64,000 nucleotides of DNA from Cubamyces lactineus (Eukaryota; Basidiomycota; Agaricomycetes; Polyporales; Polyporaceae): the NCBI GenBank assembly GCA_022376465.1, contig JACDTU010000002.1, positions 1,922,001 to 1,986,000 on the forward strand, read 5' to 3'. Made by a program: the position numbers and the translations under genes. How positions within the stretch are numbered: the first letter of the stretch is position 1; each line of letters begins with the position of its first letter. Positions 34,416-46,222 of this stretch are shown piece by piece. The notes beneath the pieces are model-generated. The model saw only the letters and a program-made list of their open reading frames with translations, was not told the DNA's origin and did no database searches.

Positions 34416-35706
34416 CTAATCGCCCGAGCTGTACCCGTCAGTCAGCTCAAGCTCGTCCAAGCCGTCCTGGAGGTACTTCCAATCCACATTGCCGATCGCG
34501 CGCTGCCCGAGGACGCGCTCCATCCAGATGCGCCGGTTCGGCATGCACGCGAGCCCGAGCAGGGTCCTGCGGTTGCGCACCCCGATGGACGCGAGGACCG
34601 GGAGGAGGTGGGTGAGCCGGCGCGAGGACAGGAAGACGATGACGGGCCGGAGCTCGGACACCCCGCTCTTCCTGGGCGATGCGGCGCTTGCGGAGCCCGC
34701 GGTGGTCGCCGCTGCCTGGTAGAATGACTGAGCAAATGGTGCGCCTTGGATGGGTCCAGCCTCGGGCTGCTGAGTCGGCGCGGTCGTGGTGGGGACGACC
34801 CGACCCGGAGCACGGATGCATGGATCTGGGATAATGGACCGGATTTGAGGGGAGCCATCCTCACGCTTGATCCAGAAAACAGTAGACGACCTACTCAGGC
34901 TCTGCCGGCGGGCACTGAAGGCTTGCTTCAGGTTGATTTCTGGTGCTTTCGCCTGGGTGGCACGGACGTGACGGGTGGGCTCGGGCGACGGTGCTACGGG
35001 GGAACGGCTTGGGGAACGGCTGGGAGAGTTGGAAGGCGTTCTGTTGATGTCGGCTGTCGGGCTGGAGGATGGGGTGCGCGCACGGGCCTTGCCCTTCTGT
35101 CGCGCTTTCTGGAGGGTGCATGTGCGTAGTGCTAAGCAATGCCATCCTGTGCTTGATCACTGCAATGCTGAAGAGACGGAGACTGACCCTCATCTTGTTC
35201 TTGTGATATACGAGTCTGATCCAGATCTTGACATAATACTCGGCCGGCCAGTGGTCTTCGTACTTCAAGATGTAGGGCACGCGTCTGGCGAGCTGGAAGC
35301 CTTGTGAGGAGCGCAGGGACAACCAAAAGCGAGCGTCTCATAATCGTACCTTATCCTCGAATTTCTGCCACTGAGACTGAGCCTGTCCTTCCTTCGGTTC
35401 TGTGGGAACGAGCAAACGGTCTGCCCACTTCCTTGCAGTCTCCTGGAGATAATCCAAGTGTCAGCGACACTCGTTTGGGGCACGAGGGCAGCGAGCACTC
35501 ACGACGAAGGCCTTGAAAGAGGGCGTATTGTTCTCCATGCCCATCAAAGCCTGTAACGTGCGCCCAGGAGACTTGCATCTTGCGGCATACAACGATAGAG
35601 GGTAGAACCGGGGCCTCTCGTAAACCGAGGAACGTGTGTCTGTTTCCCAATATCAGCAGCAGCGTTTGCAGTAATAGTCAAGCGACTTACCTTTCGTCCT
35701 CACCAT
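34416..35706 (-). CDS. Fungal protein of unknown function with a YEDxWP motif
   Basis: Five exons: 35691-35706, 35503-35639, 35350-35442, 35188-35292, 34416-35108 (347 aa); all phases agree. It begins MVRTK and has a predicted helical N-terminal half with RRVPYILKYEDHWPAEYYVK, then a basic disordered stretch (KARQKGKARARTPSSS, SRSPSRSP) and a conserved-looking C-terminal block (SELRPVIVFLSSRRLTHLLP, RNRRTLLGLACM, VDWKYLQDGLDELEL). There is no membrane span or signal peptide. I do not recognise a described domain. A similar local motif (ILKMYEDAWPI) occurs in the unknown gene at 52,463-53,758, so both may belong to a lineage-restricted family. Its promoter contains a 502-bp inverted-repeat element. 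Confidence 0.75.
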
Positions 35707-35950
35707 CTTGGCCTCCAGCCGTGGGGGTGCGGCCGAAAGAGAGGGGACCGGAGGCGGGATTTCAACATTATCAGTGCAGGTTCATCTTATACGAAGTCCC
35801 ACATGGCAAGTTGAACCATGTTGGAAGCGGGTGCTTCGGCTTCTGGATGCTGATACCATGGCTTGAGTGTCCGACGCACACGCTCGCACGCTCCGAGGCG
35901 TCGCGGACCTGGGTCGCGTAGCGGAGTCGCTTGGGAAAGCTGCAAATTCA

Positions 35951-36021
35951 CAGGGCCCTCAATTCTCTTACTTGATTTCCTCACTTTATTCACACGCCTC
36001 GGCTAACGAGCGACCGTGACC
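35951..36021. repeat. Left terminal inverted repeat (71 bp)
   Basis: Pairs with 36,382-36,452; the only mismatch is in a TTGATT/TTTATT site 24 bp from the end. Confidence 0.92.
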
Positions 36022-36381
36022 GAGCACCGTCATCTGCAACGGTGGATTACTGAAAAATGTCTTTGTGAACTTCAGCGGAATTTAAACAGCTTCTCAAGCC
36101 CGAAATCACCGTAAACAAGCCGGTATGTTTGAAGGCTATGAAGAAATGCATGAAAACGGCTGACCAGAGGTCGGGCGCTTGGTACTTCCTTGCGTCACAC
36201 TCGAGTAAAGCGCCCGTTGAGCCCATATAGTAGGACAGATCTCCTACGTCCGTGCACGTAGTACGGCTGTCTTTGCGCATTGACTGCATCGGCCTATGGT
36301 TCGGCACAACTGCACCAACTGATATCCAGTCAAGCCGATGGGGGTATTTTCAGAAATCCGTTCTTCAGACTGACATCACCA

Positions 36382-36452
36382 GGTCACGGTCGCTCGTTAG
36401 CCGAGGCGTGTGAATAAAGTGAGGAAATAAAGTAAGAGAATTGAGGGCCCTG
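36382..36452. repeat. Right terminal inverted repeat (71 bp)
   Basis: Reverse complement of 35,951-36,021 with one mismatch; similarity stops abruptly at the inner ends. Confidence 0.92.
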
Positions 36453-36730
36453 TCAATGCACTCGACGCGTCGCACACGTGATGCGCGTCATGAGAGCGCG
36501 ATAAATAATACATCGCGGGCGCTTGTCAGAAAATTAGCTGTGCCCAAGTTTGTGCACCGGTCGGCGGAGGTCAGTGACATTGCGCGAACAGTCGGCGTCC
36601 ACTCCACGCAGTGCTTGCTTCCTACTTTATAGCCTCTCCCTCCATCTCCCCGCGCTGACCCGCATATCTCCTCCCTTTGTCTCCCGTCGACCAAAGCCTG
36701 CTGCTCTCTCATCCTCCCTGACACTCGTCG

Positions 36731-38317
36731 ATGAACTCATCTTGTGCAGCCACCTTTGTCCGAAGCGCCTCTCGCACCTCTGCATCAGCGGGTCCCAAGC
36801 AAATACGGAGCTACTCGTCGCTTCCTCGCCCGTACCGCTTTCATGTGGGCGCAAGCTGGGCGGGCAAACCTCATGATCCTCGCGGACCCCGCGTCAAGTC
36901 AAGTCCGTTTCCTCCAGATTCGCCGATAGGGAAGTGGAGGGACCAGATGCTTTCCAAGCCCAACACGCCAGCCGGGAAGCATATTGGCGAGGATTTCTTC
37001 TATGTCCAAGATGTAAGTATACCGCGTCCTGCTATACACAGTATTGTTTGTACTCATAATCCAATGAACAGATGCGCGAGAAATCAGTAAGCCGTCACAC
37101 TCTGCGCGTCCGTCCTCCGTCTCATGTTTCTTGTCCTACTGTTAAAGGGCATCTCCCTTGGAGTCGCAGATGGCGTGGGAGGATGGACAGAGTCAGGCGT
37201 AGACCCCTCGTTGTTCTCCCAGGCCCTCATGTATCATGCACATCGCTATTCGAAGGCGGCGTGGCCAGGTGAACCAGAAGTCGACCCTACCCAGGAATAT
37301 GAGGAGCGTGAACAAGTCGAGGGCTGGGAGCTCACACCATTAGAGTGTCTTGAGTCTGCCTATGGTGGTGTGCTGCGGGAACGCAATGTCCTTGCTGGTG
37401 AGTGAACTTGCTTAGTCGACATAGGACGCCAGCCTCCTCATCATCGGTTTACAGGTTCGAGTACTGCTTGTGTTATGACACTCAATGCATCAAATGGACT
37501 GTTACGAGCCGCAAAGTACGTTCTCCAAGCTACGCACGTTTCCGCGTATTGACACGCGTTGAATTCCGCAGTCTAGGCGATAGTGGCTTCTTGGTGATCC
37601 GCGCTTCTTCGGTCATCTACCAACAGCGATCGCAAACGCATTTCTTCAACTGCCCAAAGTTTGTACCACGCGCCTCGGTTTGCCGGAGCTCTCGTGCTGA
37701 TTTCCGCCTCTGCGCAGACAACTATCGAAGCTGCCCACTTCACAAAAACGCTTCTCCCGAGCATGCGTCGATCACCCGAGCGACGCCGATCTCTGCGAGA
37801 TGAAGCTACGCCACGGAGACATTGTTATTGCATACGTGCGCGCTCGTGTTCCGTTCCGTTCTGCCAGCCTCGTCGCTCATGGTTCCTGTTTCAGACTGAC
37901 GGTCTGTCGGACAACGTCTTCCCCGCGGAGATGGTCGCCATCTGCTCCCTTGTGGCGCGACAGTTCCAGCTAACGAAGCGCACTATCACCTCCGTCGGCG
38001 AGCAAGAAGTCGAGCAGGTGTCTGAAGACCTCGAGGCGCAGGCAATGGCGGAACGTATCGTCGACTATGCGCGCATGTGTATGTTCAATCACAAGCGGGT
38101 TAGCCCTTTCGAGCGCGCGGCGGCGCGTGAGGGCATGTACTTCCGTGGCGGAGTGAGTGATACACTTCGGTTCATTATGATTTCGGAAGTTGACGTCTTG
38201 TGTTGAACAGAAAGTAGATGAGTGAGTTCATATCTCAATATCTCATGACTTCATGTCCGGACTAACGTCTGCATCAGCGTTACTGTACTCGTCACCATAG
38301 TACAGGAAGCCATATAA
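36731..38317 (+). CDS. PTC7: Mitochondrial PP2C-type protein phosphatase (Ptc7-like)
   Basis: Nine exons: 36731-37012, 37072-37086, 37148-37397, 37455-37515, 37572-37658, 37718-37835, 37895-38152, 38211-38221, 38278-38317 (373 aa). Exons 2 and 8 are only 15 and 11 nt. A presequence-like N terminus (NSSCAATFVRSASRTSAS) is followed by the PP2C core: GEDFFYVQD, LGVADGVGGW, AANLGDSGFLVIR, IAYTDGLSDNVFP and a final DDVTVLVTIV, giving all metal-binding Asp residues. The order and the short VGVADGVGGW form match fungal Ptc7/Azr1, which dephosphorylates mitochondrial targets including coenzyme Q biosynthesis proteins in yeast. The CDS start is 279 bp from the inverted-repeat element. Confidence 0.93.
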
Positions 38318-39701
38318 GGGCGACCCATGCCTCCTGAGGACTCTTGCTTTCCTAGCTACTCGGTAGGTCATACTCTCGCTTAATCTTTGTCCGCGCTCCA
38401 GGCTCATCGATCCCATTTTTCCAGTTACACTAATCGCAGCATAGACTATCCGGATACCGCGCACTGCCCTCATCTCGATACCCTAATCCATCACACGTTC
38501 CCTGTGTAATCCGTATACAGATCGCCTGTACTGTCATGATGTCCACATTAATTGTACGCCGGGTGCGTGGGGGACCGGCTACGTCGTTTGGGACTGAATA
38601 GCTCAACACTACCGTATGCATGATGAGCCTCATATGTACCAAGTATCTAACTACTACATAGAGTTACGTCTGTACAGGCCTGTACTTCGTGCTGTTTGCT
38701 CGAAGAGCGTGGGTAGGATCATCACTGAACGCTGTGCGCGAGGCCGAGGCCAACATCAGGCTGTGCACCGAGGTGGTTGATGGGCGGCGCAGCGACGGAC
38801 TTCGTTGCTTGCGCCCGAGGCAGCAACTCCCCGCTTCTGAACTAAGGCTTAGGGGGTGGCAGCGGCCACCGCTGGCCTGGATGCGAAGCGCGAAACCACG
38901 CACAGGACTATCTCCGTCCCCGCGTGGACTCGGAGTTGACTTGCACGTCAGTATTGCGCAGCGCGCAGAGTTTGGGCGAGTGACCAGTCAATGACCCATG
39001 GAACGCTGTAAGCTGGGGATTCAAATTGGCAGATGGCCAGTAGACAATGCTTGCATCCGTCCGAGCTTTCGTACGACTGTAATGGTCGCGTCAAGGCAAA
39101 ACTTCACGCGTTCTCAGGGAAGTCGAAGTGCTCGGAGCGCTTTGGATTGACTGCTGTGAGGAGGCTGTTGTCGATGCTCACCACAGGCTCCCGGTTGGTT
39201 GGACGCTGTCTCACCGGAGCAAGCATCTGTCATGATTGGGATCTTGTGGTCTTTTCTCGAGAGCTTCTGACGCCCTCATTGAACGCCCAAGTACTTTCGA
39301 CGAGAGGTCCTGGGCGAACGTGGACATGTGGGCTGAGAGGTCGGTTCTCACCGTAGTGAAATACGTCAAGTAACGAAGGAGCTGCACCAGTGCGAGTTTG
39401 TTATTGGATGTGTTATCTGATGGACGTTGCGGTCGGTAAACGGGAGAAGGGTGAGCAAGTGGAAATGGGGAGGAGTCGGGAGGGCGGCAACGGACTTCCC
39501 ACGCAACCGGTTGTTGGGTGTACAAACAAGGGAGCCGTCGACAGCCCGCCGTCGTCCATCTTCTCCTCCTCACCATCCTCCTCTTTCCCCTCACTCCAGA
39601 CCCAACACCAGTTGTTGTCGGTCGTTTCACTCCTTTATTTTTCTACCCGTCCTTTCGTCCAACTCTGTGCCGCCTGCCGCTCTACCGCTTTTCTCCCGCC
39701 C
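38318..39701. other. Long upstream region of FKS1, no gene seen
   Basis: 1.38 kb between the phosphatase stop and the glucan synthase start. Frames within it lack domains. The last ~160 bp is CT-rich (39,540-39,690) and probably the core promoter and leader of the highly expressed synthase. Confidence 0.5.
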
Positions 39702-42700
39702 ATGGCTGCGCGCCCAGGCTTCAATCAGCCGCCAATGAATCCGTTTTCTAACCAACCTCAATACGCCCGCCAGTACTCGCACGACTCCGACGCCGACTCG
39801 TATACCAGTCGCAACGCTAGCAGCGTGCCCCTCGCCACCTCCGGATATTATGACGGCTCGTATACCCCTCAATGTAAGTTTGCGCCCCAATCTGGGCGGT
39901 CACCGCCCAAAGTTGCGCCTAGCATTCCACATCACTGCTCGATGGAGCGGGTACCATCCTTCCCTGAGACTGGACACCGCCCTCGGCGGTCACCAGGATA
40001 TACAACCATCTGCTGGTCTCAGCAACCTCCAACATGTACCCTTCCTACAGACCCGTCCACGACACCTCATCGACGGAGTCCGTCGCTGTCTACCCTTACC
40101 ATGCCTCTTCCTCTAACCTCTCTTCTGGGCGGTCGTCTGCTGAGCCTCACGAACGAGTACCCATACTGACATATACTACTCCAGCCGGCGATGAGGCGTC
40201 CTTTCCCGAGTACAACCGGCACTACAGTGCCTCGGTCGAGTCTCACATGAGTACCGGCACGAGCGTTGCACCCAACAACCCGTTCGCCGACATCCCTGGG
40301 TCGAGCGAACCATACCCTGCGTGGTCTGCGGACCGCCAGATACCCATGTCGACGGAGGAAATTGAGGACATCTTCCTAGACCTTGCCCAAAAGTTTGGGT
40401 TCCAGAAGGACTCGATGCGCAACATGGTACGCTCTACATCAACCTGTTCGCGTCCCGCTTAGCGCCAGTGACTGAGCTCCGTTATGGTAGTTCGACTTCC
40501 TGATGACCCTCCTCGACTCGAGAGCGTCGCGCATGACCCCGAACCAGGCGCTCTTGACCGTCCATGCTGACTACATCGGTGGTCAACATGCGAACTATCG
40601 CAAGTGGTATTTCGCCGCGCAGCTGAACCTGGACGATGCCGTCGGCCAGTCTCAGAACCCAGGCTTGCAACGTCTGAGGAGCGTGAAGGGCAACCCGAAG
40701 ACCGCTAGTACGAAGTCGCTTGACAGCGCCCTCAACCGGTGGAGGAACGCGATGAACAACATGAGCCAGTATGATCGTCTCCGGCAGGTCGCGCTCTACC
40801 TGCTCTGCTGGGGTGAAGCAGGTAACGTCCGCTTCACGCCGGAGTGCCTTTGCTTCATCTTCAAGTGCGCGGACGACTACTACCGGAGCCCCGAGTGCCA
40901 GAACCGGATCGACCCTGTTCCTGAGGGCTTGTACCTTGAGACAGTGATCAAGCCGCTCTACCGGTTCATGCGTGACCAGGGCTACGAGGTCGTCGATGGC
41001 AAGTTCGTTCGTCGTGAGAAGGACCACGACCAGATCATCGGTTACGATGATATCAACCAGCTGTTCTGGTATCCTGAGGGGCTTGCCAAGATTGTGCTTC
41101 AGGACAACGTGAGTACCCATGATCGACTTTTTGTACATGATATTGATGTACATCGCGCGTACAGACGCGTCTCATCGATGTCCCTCCAGCGCAGCGCTTC
41201 ACGAAGTTCGGCCGTATCGCGTGGAACCGCGTATTCTTCAAGACTTACTTCGAGAAGCGTTCCCGGGCCCATCTGCTGGTGAACTTCAACCGTATCTGGA
41301 TTCTCCATATTGCGTTCTTCTGGTTTTACACCGCGTTCAACTCGCCGAGGGTGTATGCTCCGAGAAACAAGAAGAACCCGTCTGCACCCATGACGTGGTC
41401 TGCCACTGCTCTAGGAGGAGCGGTCGCGACATTAATCATGATTGCTGCCACCATCGCTGAGTTCTCGTACATCCCTACCAGCTGGCACAACGCTGGCCAC
41501 CTCACTACCCGGCTCGTCTTCCTGCTCATCGTCCTAGCGCTCACAGGCGGTCCCACGTTCTACATTGCTCTCGTCGACGGTCGTCCTGACCAGGGTAACG
41601 TCCCGCTCATCATCGGTATCGCTCAGTTCTTCATCTCTGTCGTGGCGACACTCGCATTCGCTCTCATTCCTTCTGGGCGCATGTTCGGTGATCGCGTTCG
41701 TGGCAAGTCGCGCAAGTACCTCGCGTCGCAGACCTTTACGGCTTCGTACCCTAACCTCGGTCGCACTCCTCGCATCGCGTCTATCTCCTTGTGGCTGCTC
41801 ATCTTCGGATGCAAGTTTGCGGAGTCGTACTTCTTCTTGACCTCGTCCTTCAGCAGCCCCATCGCTGTGATGGCGCGGACAAAGGTTCAGGGATGCAACG
41901 ACAAGTACTTTGGCACGGCGCTTTGCAGTAACCAGGTCCCCTTCGCGCTTGCGATCATGTATGTCATGGACCTGATCCTGTTCTTCTTGGACACGTACCT
42001 GTGGTACATCATCTGGATCGTCGTGTTCAGTGTTGCTCGGTCGTTCCACCTTGGCCTGTCGATCTGGACGCCGTGGAAGGAGGTTTACACTCGGATGCCG
42101 AAGCGGATCTATGCTAAGCTCTTGGCGACTTCGGAAATGGAGGTTAAGTACAAGCCGAAGGTAGGCCGCTTGCCTTTTTAGAATGCTAGGCAATGCAGCT
42201 CACGAGCAATGCAGGTTCTTGTCTCGCAAGTCTGGAACGCTATCATTATCTCTATGTACCGCGAGCACCTGCTTTCCATTCACCACGTTCAGCGCCTCCT
42301 CTACCACCAGGTCGATGGTCCTGACGGTCGTCGCACCCTGCGCGCCCCTCCTTTCTTCACCAACAACACTGGCAAGGAGAGTGACTTCTTCCCTCCTGGT
42401 GGAGAAGCCGAGCGTCGTATTTCCTTCTTCGCTTCGTCCCTCACGACCGCACTTCCCGAGCCTCTCCCCGTCGAGTCTATGCCCACGTTCACCGTCCTCG
42501 TTCCCCACTACTCCGAGAAGATCTTGCTCAGCTTGCGCGAGATCATCAGAGAGGAGGACCAGAACACCCGCGTCACCCTGCTCGAGTACCTCAAGCAGCT
42601 GCACCCGATTGAGTGGGACAACTTCGTCAAGGACACAAAGATCTTGGCAGAGGAGTCGGAGACTGCGACGACGTTCGATGGCACCCAGAGCACCAACGAG

Positions 42701-45700
42701 AAGGGCGGTAACAAGCGCACCGATGACCTTCCTTTCTACTGCATTGGTTTCAAGACAGCTGCTCCCGAGTACACTCTCCGCACTCGTATCTGGGCTTCCC
42801 TGCGCGCGCAGACGCTGTACCGCACTGTGTCCGGCATGATGAACTACGCCAAGGCCATCAAGCTACTCTACCGCGTCGAGAACCCACAGATCGTTCAACG
42901 CTTCGCTGGCAACACCGACAGGCTCGAGCGCGAGTTGGAGCGCATGTCTCGCCGCAAGTTCAAGTTTACGGTCTCCATGCAGCGTTACGCGAAGTTCAAC
43001 AAGGAGGAGTTGGAAAACGCTGAGTTCTTGCTCCGCGCGTACCCCGACCTGCAGATCGCGTACCTGGACGAAGAGCCTGGCCCGAAGGGCGGCGATCCCC
43101 GCTTGTTCTCGGTCCTCATTGACGGCCACTCGGAGATTGATGAGAGCACTGGCAAGCGCAAGCCGAAGTTCCGTGTCGAGCTCCCTGGTAACCCCATCCT
43201 CGGAGACGGCAAGTCGGACAACCAGAACCACGCGATCATCTTCTACCGCGGCGAGTACCTCCAGCTCATCGATGCGAACCAGGACAACTACCTCGAGGAG
43301 TGCATCAAGATCCGCAACATCCTTGGCGAGTTCGAGCAGTACACCGTCTCGAGCCAGAGCCCGTACGCTCAGTGGGGTCAAAAGGAGTTCTCGAAGTTCC
43401 CCGTCGCCATCGTCGGTACTCGCGAGTACATCTTCTCGGAGAACATTGGTGTCCTCGGTGATATTGCTGCCGGAAAGGAACAGACGTTCGGTACGCTCAC
43501 ACCGCGTGTCCTTGCGTGGATCGGTGGAAAGCTGCACTACGGTCACCCCGACTTCCTGAACGCGACGTTCATGACTACCCGTGGCGGTGTGTCCAAGGCT
43601 CAGAAGGGCTTGCACCTGAACGAGGATATCTTTGCTGGTATGACTGCCATCAGCCGTGGTGGCCGCATCAAACACTCGGAGTACTACCAGTGCGGAAAGG
43701 GTCGTGATCTCGGTTTCGGCACCATCCTGAACTTCCAGACGAAGCTCGGCACGGGTATGGGTGAGCAGATGCTCAGTCGGGAGTACTACTACTTGGGTAC
43801 CCAGCTGCCCATCGACCGCTTCCTCACGTTCTACTACGGTCACCCCGGTTTCCACATCAACAACATCTTGGTCATCTACTCGATCCAGACGTTCATGGTC
43901 ACTCGTAAGTCTTTCGCGTTCGACCGTTTCGAGATAATGCTCACGAGTGTGAATTTTAGTCCTCTACCTCGGCACGCTCAACAAGCAACTGGCGATCTGC
44001 AAGGTCGACTCACAGGGTAACCCTCTCAGCGGCCAATATGGTTGCTACAACCTCATCCCAGTCTTCGACTGGATCAAACACTGTATCATCTCTATTTTCT
44101 TGGTCTTCTTCATCGCTTTCTTGCCGCTGTTCATGCAAGGTACGTTCTATCTAGCTTCTGCGGAGCGGGCCTCGCTCATTGCTCCATTGCAGAGCTGCTC
44201 GAGCGCGGTACTGGCAAGGCCCTCATCCGTCTTGGGAAGCACTTCTTGTCTCTTTCACCCATCTTCGAGGTCTTCTCTACCCAGATCTACTCGCAGTCCA
44301 TCCTGAGCAACTTGACGTTCGGTGGTGCTCGGTACATTGCGACTGGACGTGGTTTCGCGACGACGCGCATTTCGTTCACAATCCTCTACTCTCGGTTCGC
44401 TGGGCCCAGTATCTACATGGGGATGCGGAATCTGCTCTTGCTCCTATATGCCACCATGTCTATCTGGACGCCGTTCCTCATCTACTTCTGGGTCTCGGTC
44501 CTCTCTCTCTGCATCGCGCCGTTCCTGTTCAACCCGCACCAGTTCTCGTTCGCTGACTTCATCATTGACTACCGCGAGTTCCTCCGCTGGATGTCTCGTG
44601 GCAACTCGCGCACGAAGGCGAGCAGCTGGTACGGCTACTGTCGTCTGTCGCGGACTATGATCACTGGGTATAAGAAGAAGAAGCTCGGCCACCCGTCCGA
44701 GAAGCTGGCCGGCGACGTGCCTCGGGCCAAGTGGAAGAGCGTGATCATGTCGGAGATCATCCTCCCCATCTGCGGTGCTATCATCTTCGTGGTCGCGTAC
44801 ATGTTCGTGAAGTCCTTCCCGGATCGCAACGGCAATGCTCCTCCGAGCCCGCTCATTCGCATCGCTGTCATCGCTATTGGTCCCGTTGTGTGGAACGCGA
44901 CGGTCTTGTTGACGCTGTTCTTCATTTCGCTCTTCCTTGGGCCTATGTTGGAATCTTGGGCGCGCTTCCCGGCGTTCATGGCTGCGTTGGCGCATTTCCT
45001 CGCGTTGATCGGTCTCGTTGCCTTCTTCGAGTTCTTCGTAAGTGTTACCAGTGCTCGTATATTATGCGGTGACTGACCATGCTATGCAGTGGTTCTTGGA
45101 GCTCTGGGACGCTTCGCACGCGGTTCTCGGTGTCATCTCGATCATTGCCATTCAGCGCGCGATTCAGAAGATCCTCATCTCGGTCTTCCTCTCGCGTGAG
45201 TTGAAGCACGAGGAGACGAACAGGGCGTGGTGGTCTGGCAAGTGGTACGGCCGTGGCCTCGGCTCGTCCGCCTTCTCGCAGCCGGCGCGTGAGTTCGTGG
45301 TGAAGATCGTGGAGATGTCCCTCTGGACGTCCGACTTCCTGCTCGCGCACCTGCTCTTGATCGTCATGACCCCGCCCATGTTCATTCCGTTCGTCGACAA
45401 GCTCCACTCTATGATGATGTGTAAGTCTTTGTGCGTTCTATGTGCGGTGTGGAGTGTCGCTCACTGTGCCGCCCTACAGTCTGGCTGCGTCCTTCGAAGC
45501 AAATCCGTCCGCCACTGTTCTCGACGAAGCAGAAGCGACAGCGGAGGTGGATTGTACGTATCCCTACTCTATGCTCGTCTTCAAGATATTGATTGTTGTC
45601 CTCTAGGTGCTCAAGTACACGCTGGTCTACATTATCGTGATTGCCTTCCTCGCTGCATTAATCGTTTTGCGTACGTACCGTTTTGCCGGGATTCACCGCA

Positions 45701-45785
45701 GGGGCTCTTTACTGACGTTCTTGCCACAGCCGCGCTCTTCCGGGACCACATCACCTTCCACTGTACTGTATGCCAGAACATCTAA
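39702..45785 (+). CDS. FKS1: 1,3-beta-D-glucan synthase catalytic subunit
   Basis: Eleven exons: 39702-39873, 40023-40426, 40491-41108, 41165-42160, 42215-43904, 43960-44139, 44193-45037, 45090-45420, 45480-45553, 45607-45670, 45730-45785 (1809 aa, normal for the family). A disordered N-terminal region is followed by the FKS1 domain ([20 protein letters not shown]), an N-terminal membrane block, the large cytosolic glucan synthase domain in exon 5 ([78 protein letters not shown]) and a C-terminal membrane block. It polymerises glucan from UDP-glucose at the plasma membrane with Rho1 as regulator. The region equal to yeast hot spot 1 reads FLTSSFSSP and hot spot 2 reads DWIKHCII. Ends with TVCQNI. 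Confidence 0.98.
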
Positions 45786-46222
45786 CCTAATGCCCGCACA
45801 CGCACATTCGCTTTCTGACGGAGCCGTGGGCCTCCACGGCCGCGCCTCACGCTCTCGAGCATCGCTCTCTTGTAACCAGCTGACTTCAACGCCTTGCATT
45901 TGGACCCTGTAAAATACATAGATCTATACAGCATCTTATTTGACTACATTTACTTCTGCTTGGCGAGCTGTATGTTGCACATGTGTCTATGAATGGTTCT
46001 TCGTATCATCGTGAGGACTGGCATCGAGTAGACTACGCAGTTGGGCGCTCCGAGAATTACGGAGTGATCGGTGCAGGCTTACAGGTGAAAGCACTGCGTA
46101 GTACAGAACTTCACCACTTCCCCACTTCCACGATTGTAGGGCGGCTCAACCGTCTAGCCCATCCTCTACATCGGACCAATCTTGTACTTCTGCATGCGCT
46201 GTAATCTCTAGACTGGGTCGTA
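45786..46222. other. Intergenic region FKS1-GAA1
   Basis: 437 bp between the FKS1 stop and the GAA1 start, same strand. No gene or clear element seen. Confidence 0.5.

Larger units (their letters stand above)
35951..36452. mobile_element. 502-bp non-autonomous DNA transposon (MITE-like) with 71-bp terminal inverted repeats
   Basis: Positions 35,951-36,021 and 36,382-36,452 are reverse complements over 71 bp with one mismatch. The outer ends read CAGGGCCCTCAATTC and, on the right, GAATTGAGGGCCCTG. The 360-bp interior has no transposase. Flanks share a 3-bp TCA directly at both ends; an 8-bp comparison (CAAATTCA against TCAATGCA) gives five matches. CAGGG ends with 8-bp target duplications are usual for hAT elements, so a decayed hAT duplication or a 3-bp duplication are both possible. 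It lies between two divergent genes. Confidence 0.85.

Noticed and set aside
36047..36307. 86-codon frame inside the inverted-repeat element as a transposase remnant
   Set aside because: It has a GTG start, no DDE or zinc-finger motif, and is too short to judge.
42863..43855. 330-codon open frame on the minus strand inside FKS1
   Set aside because: It is the antisense shadow of GC-rich FKS1 exon 5; the plus strand encodes conserved glucan synthase sequence throughout.
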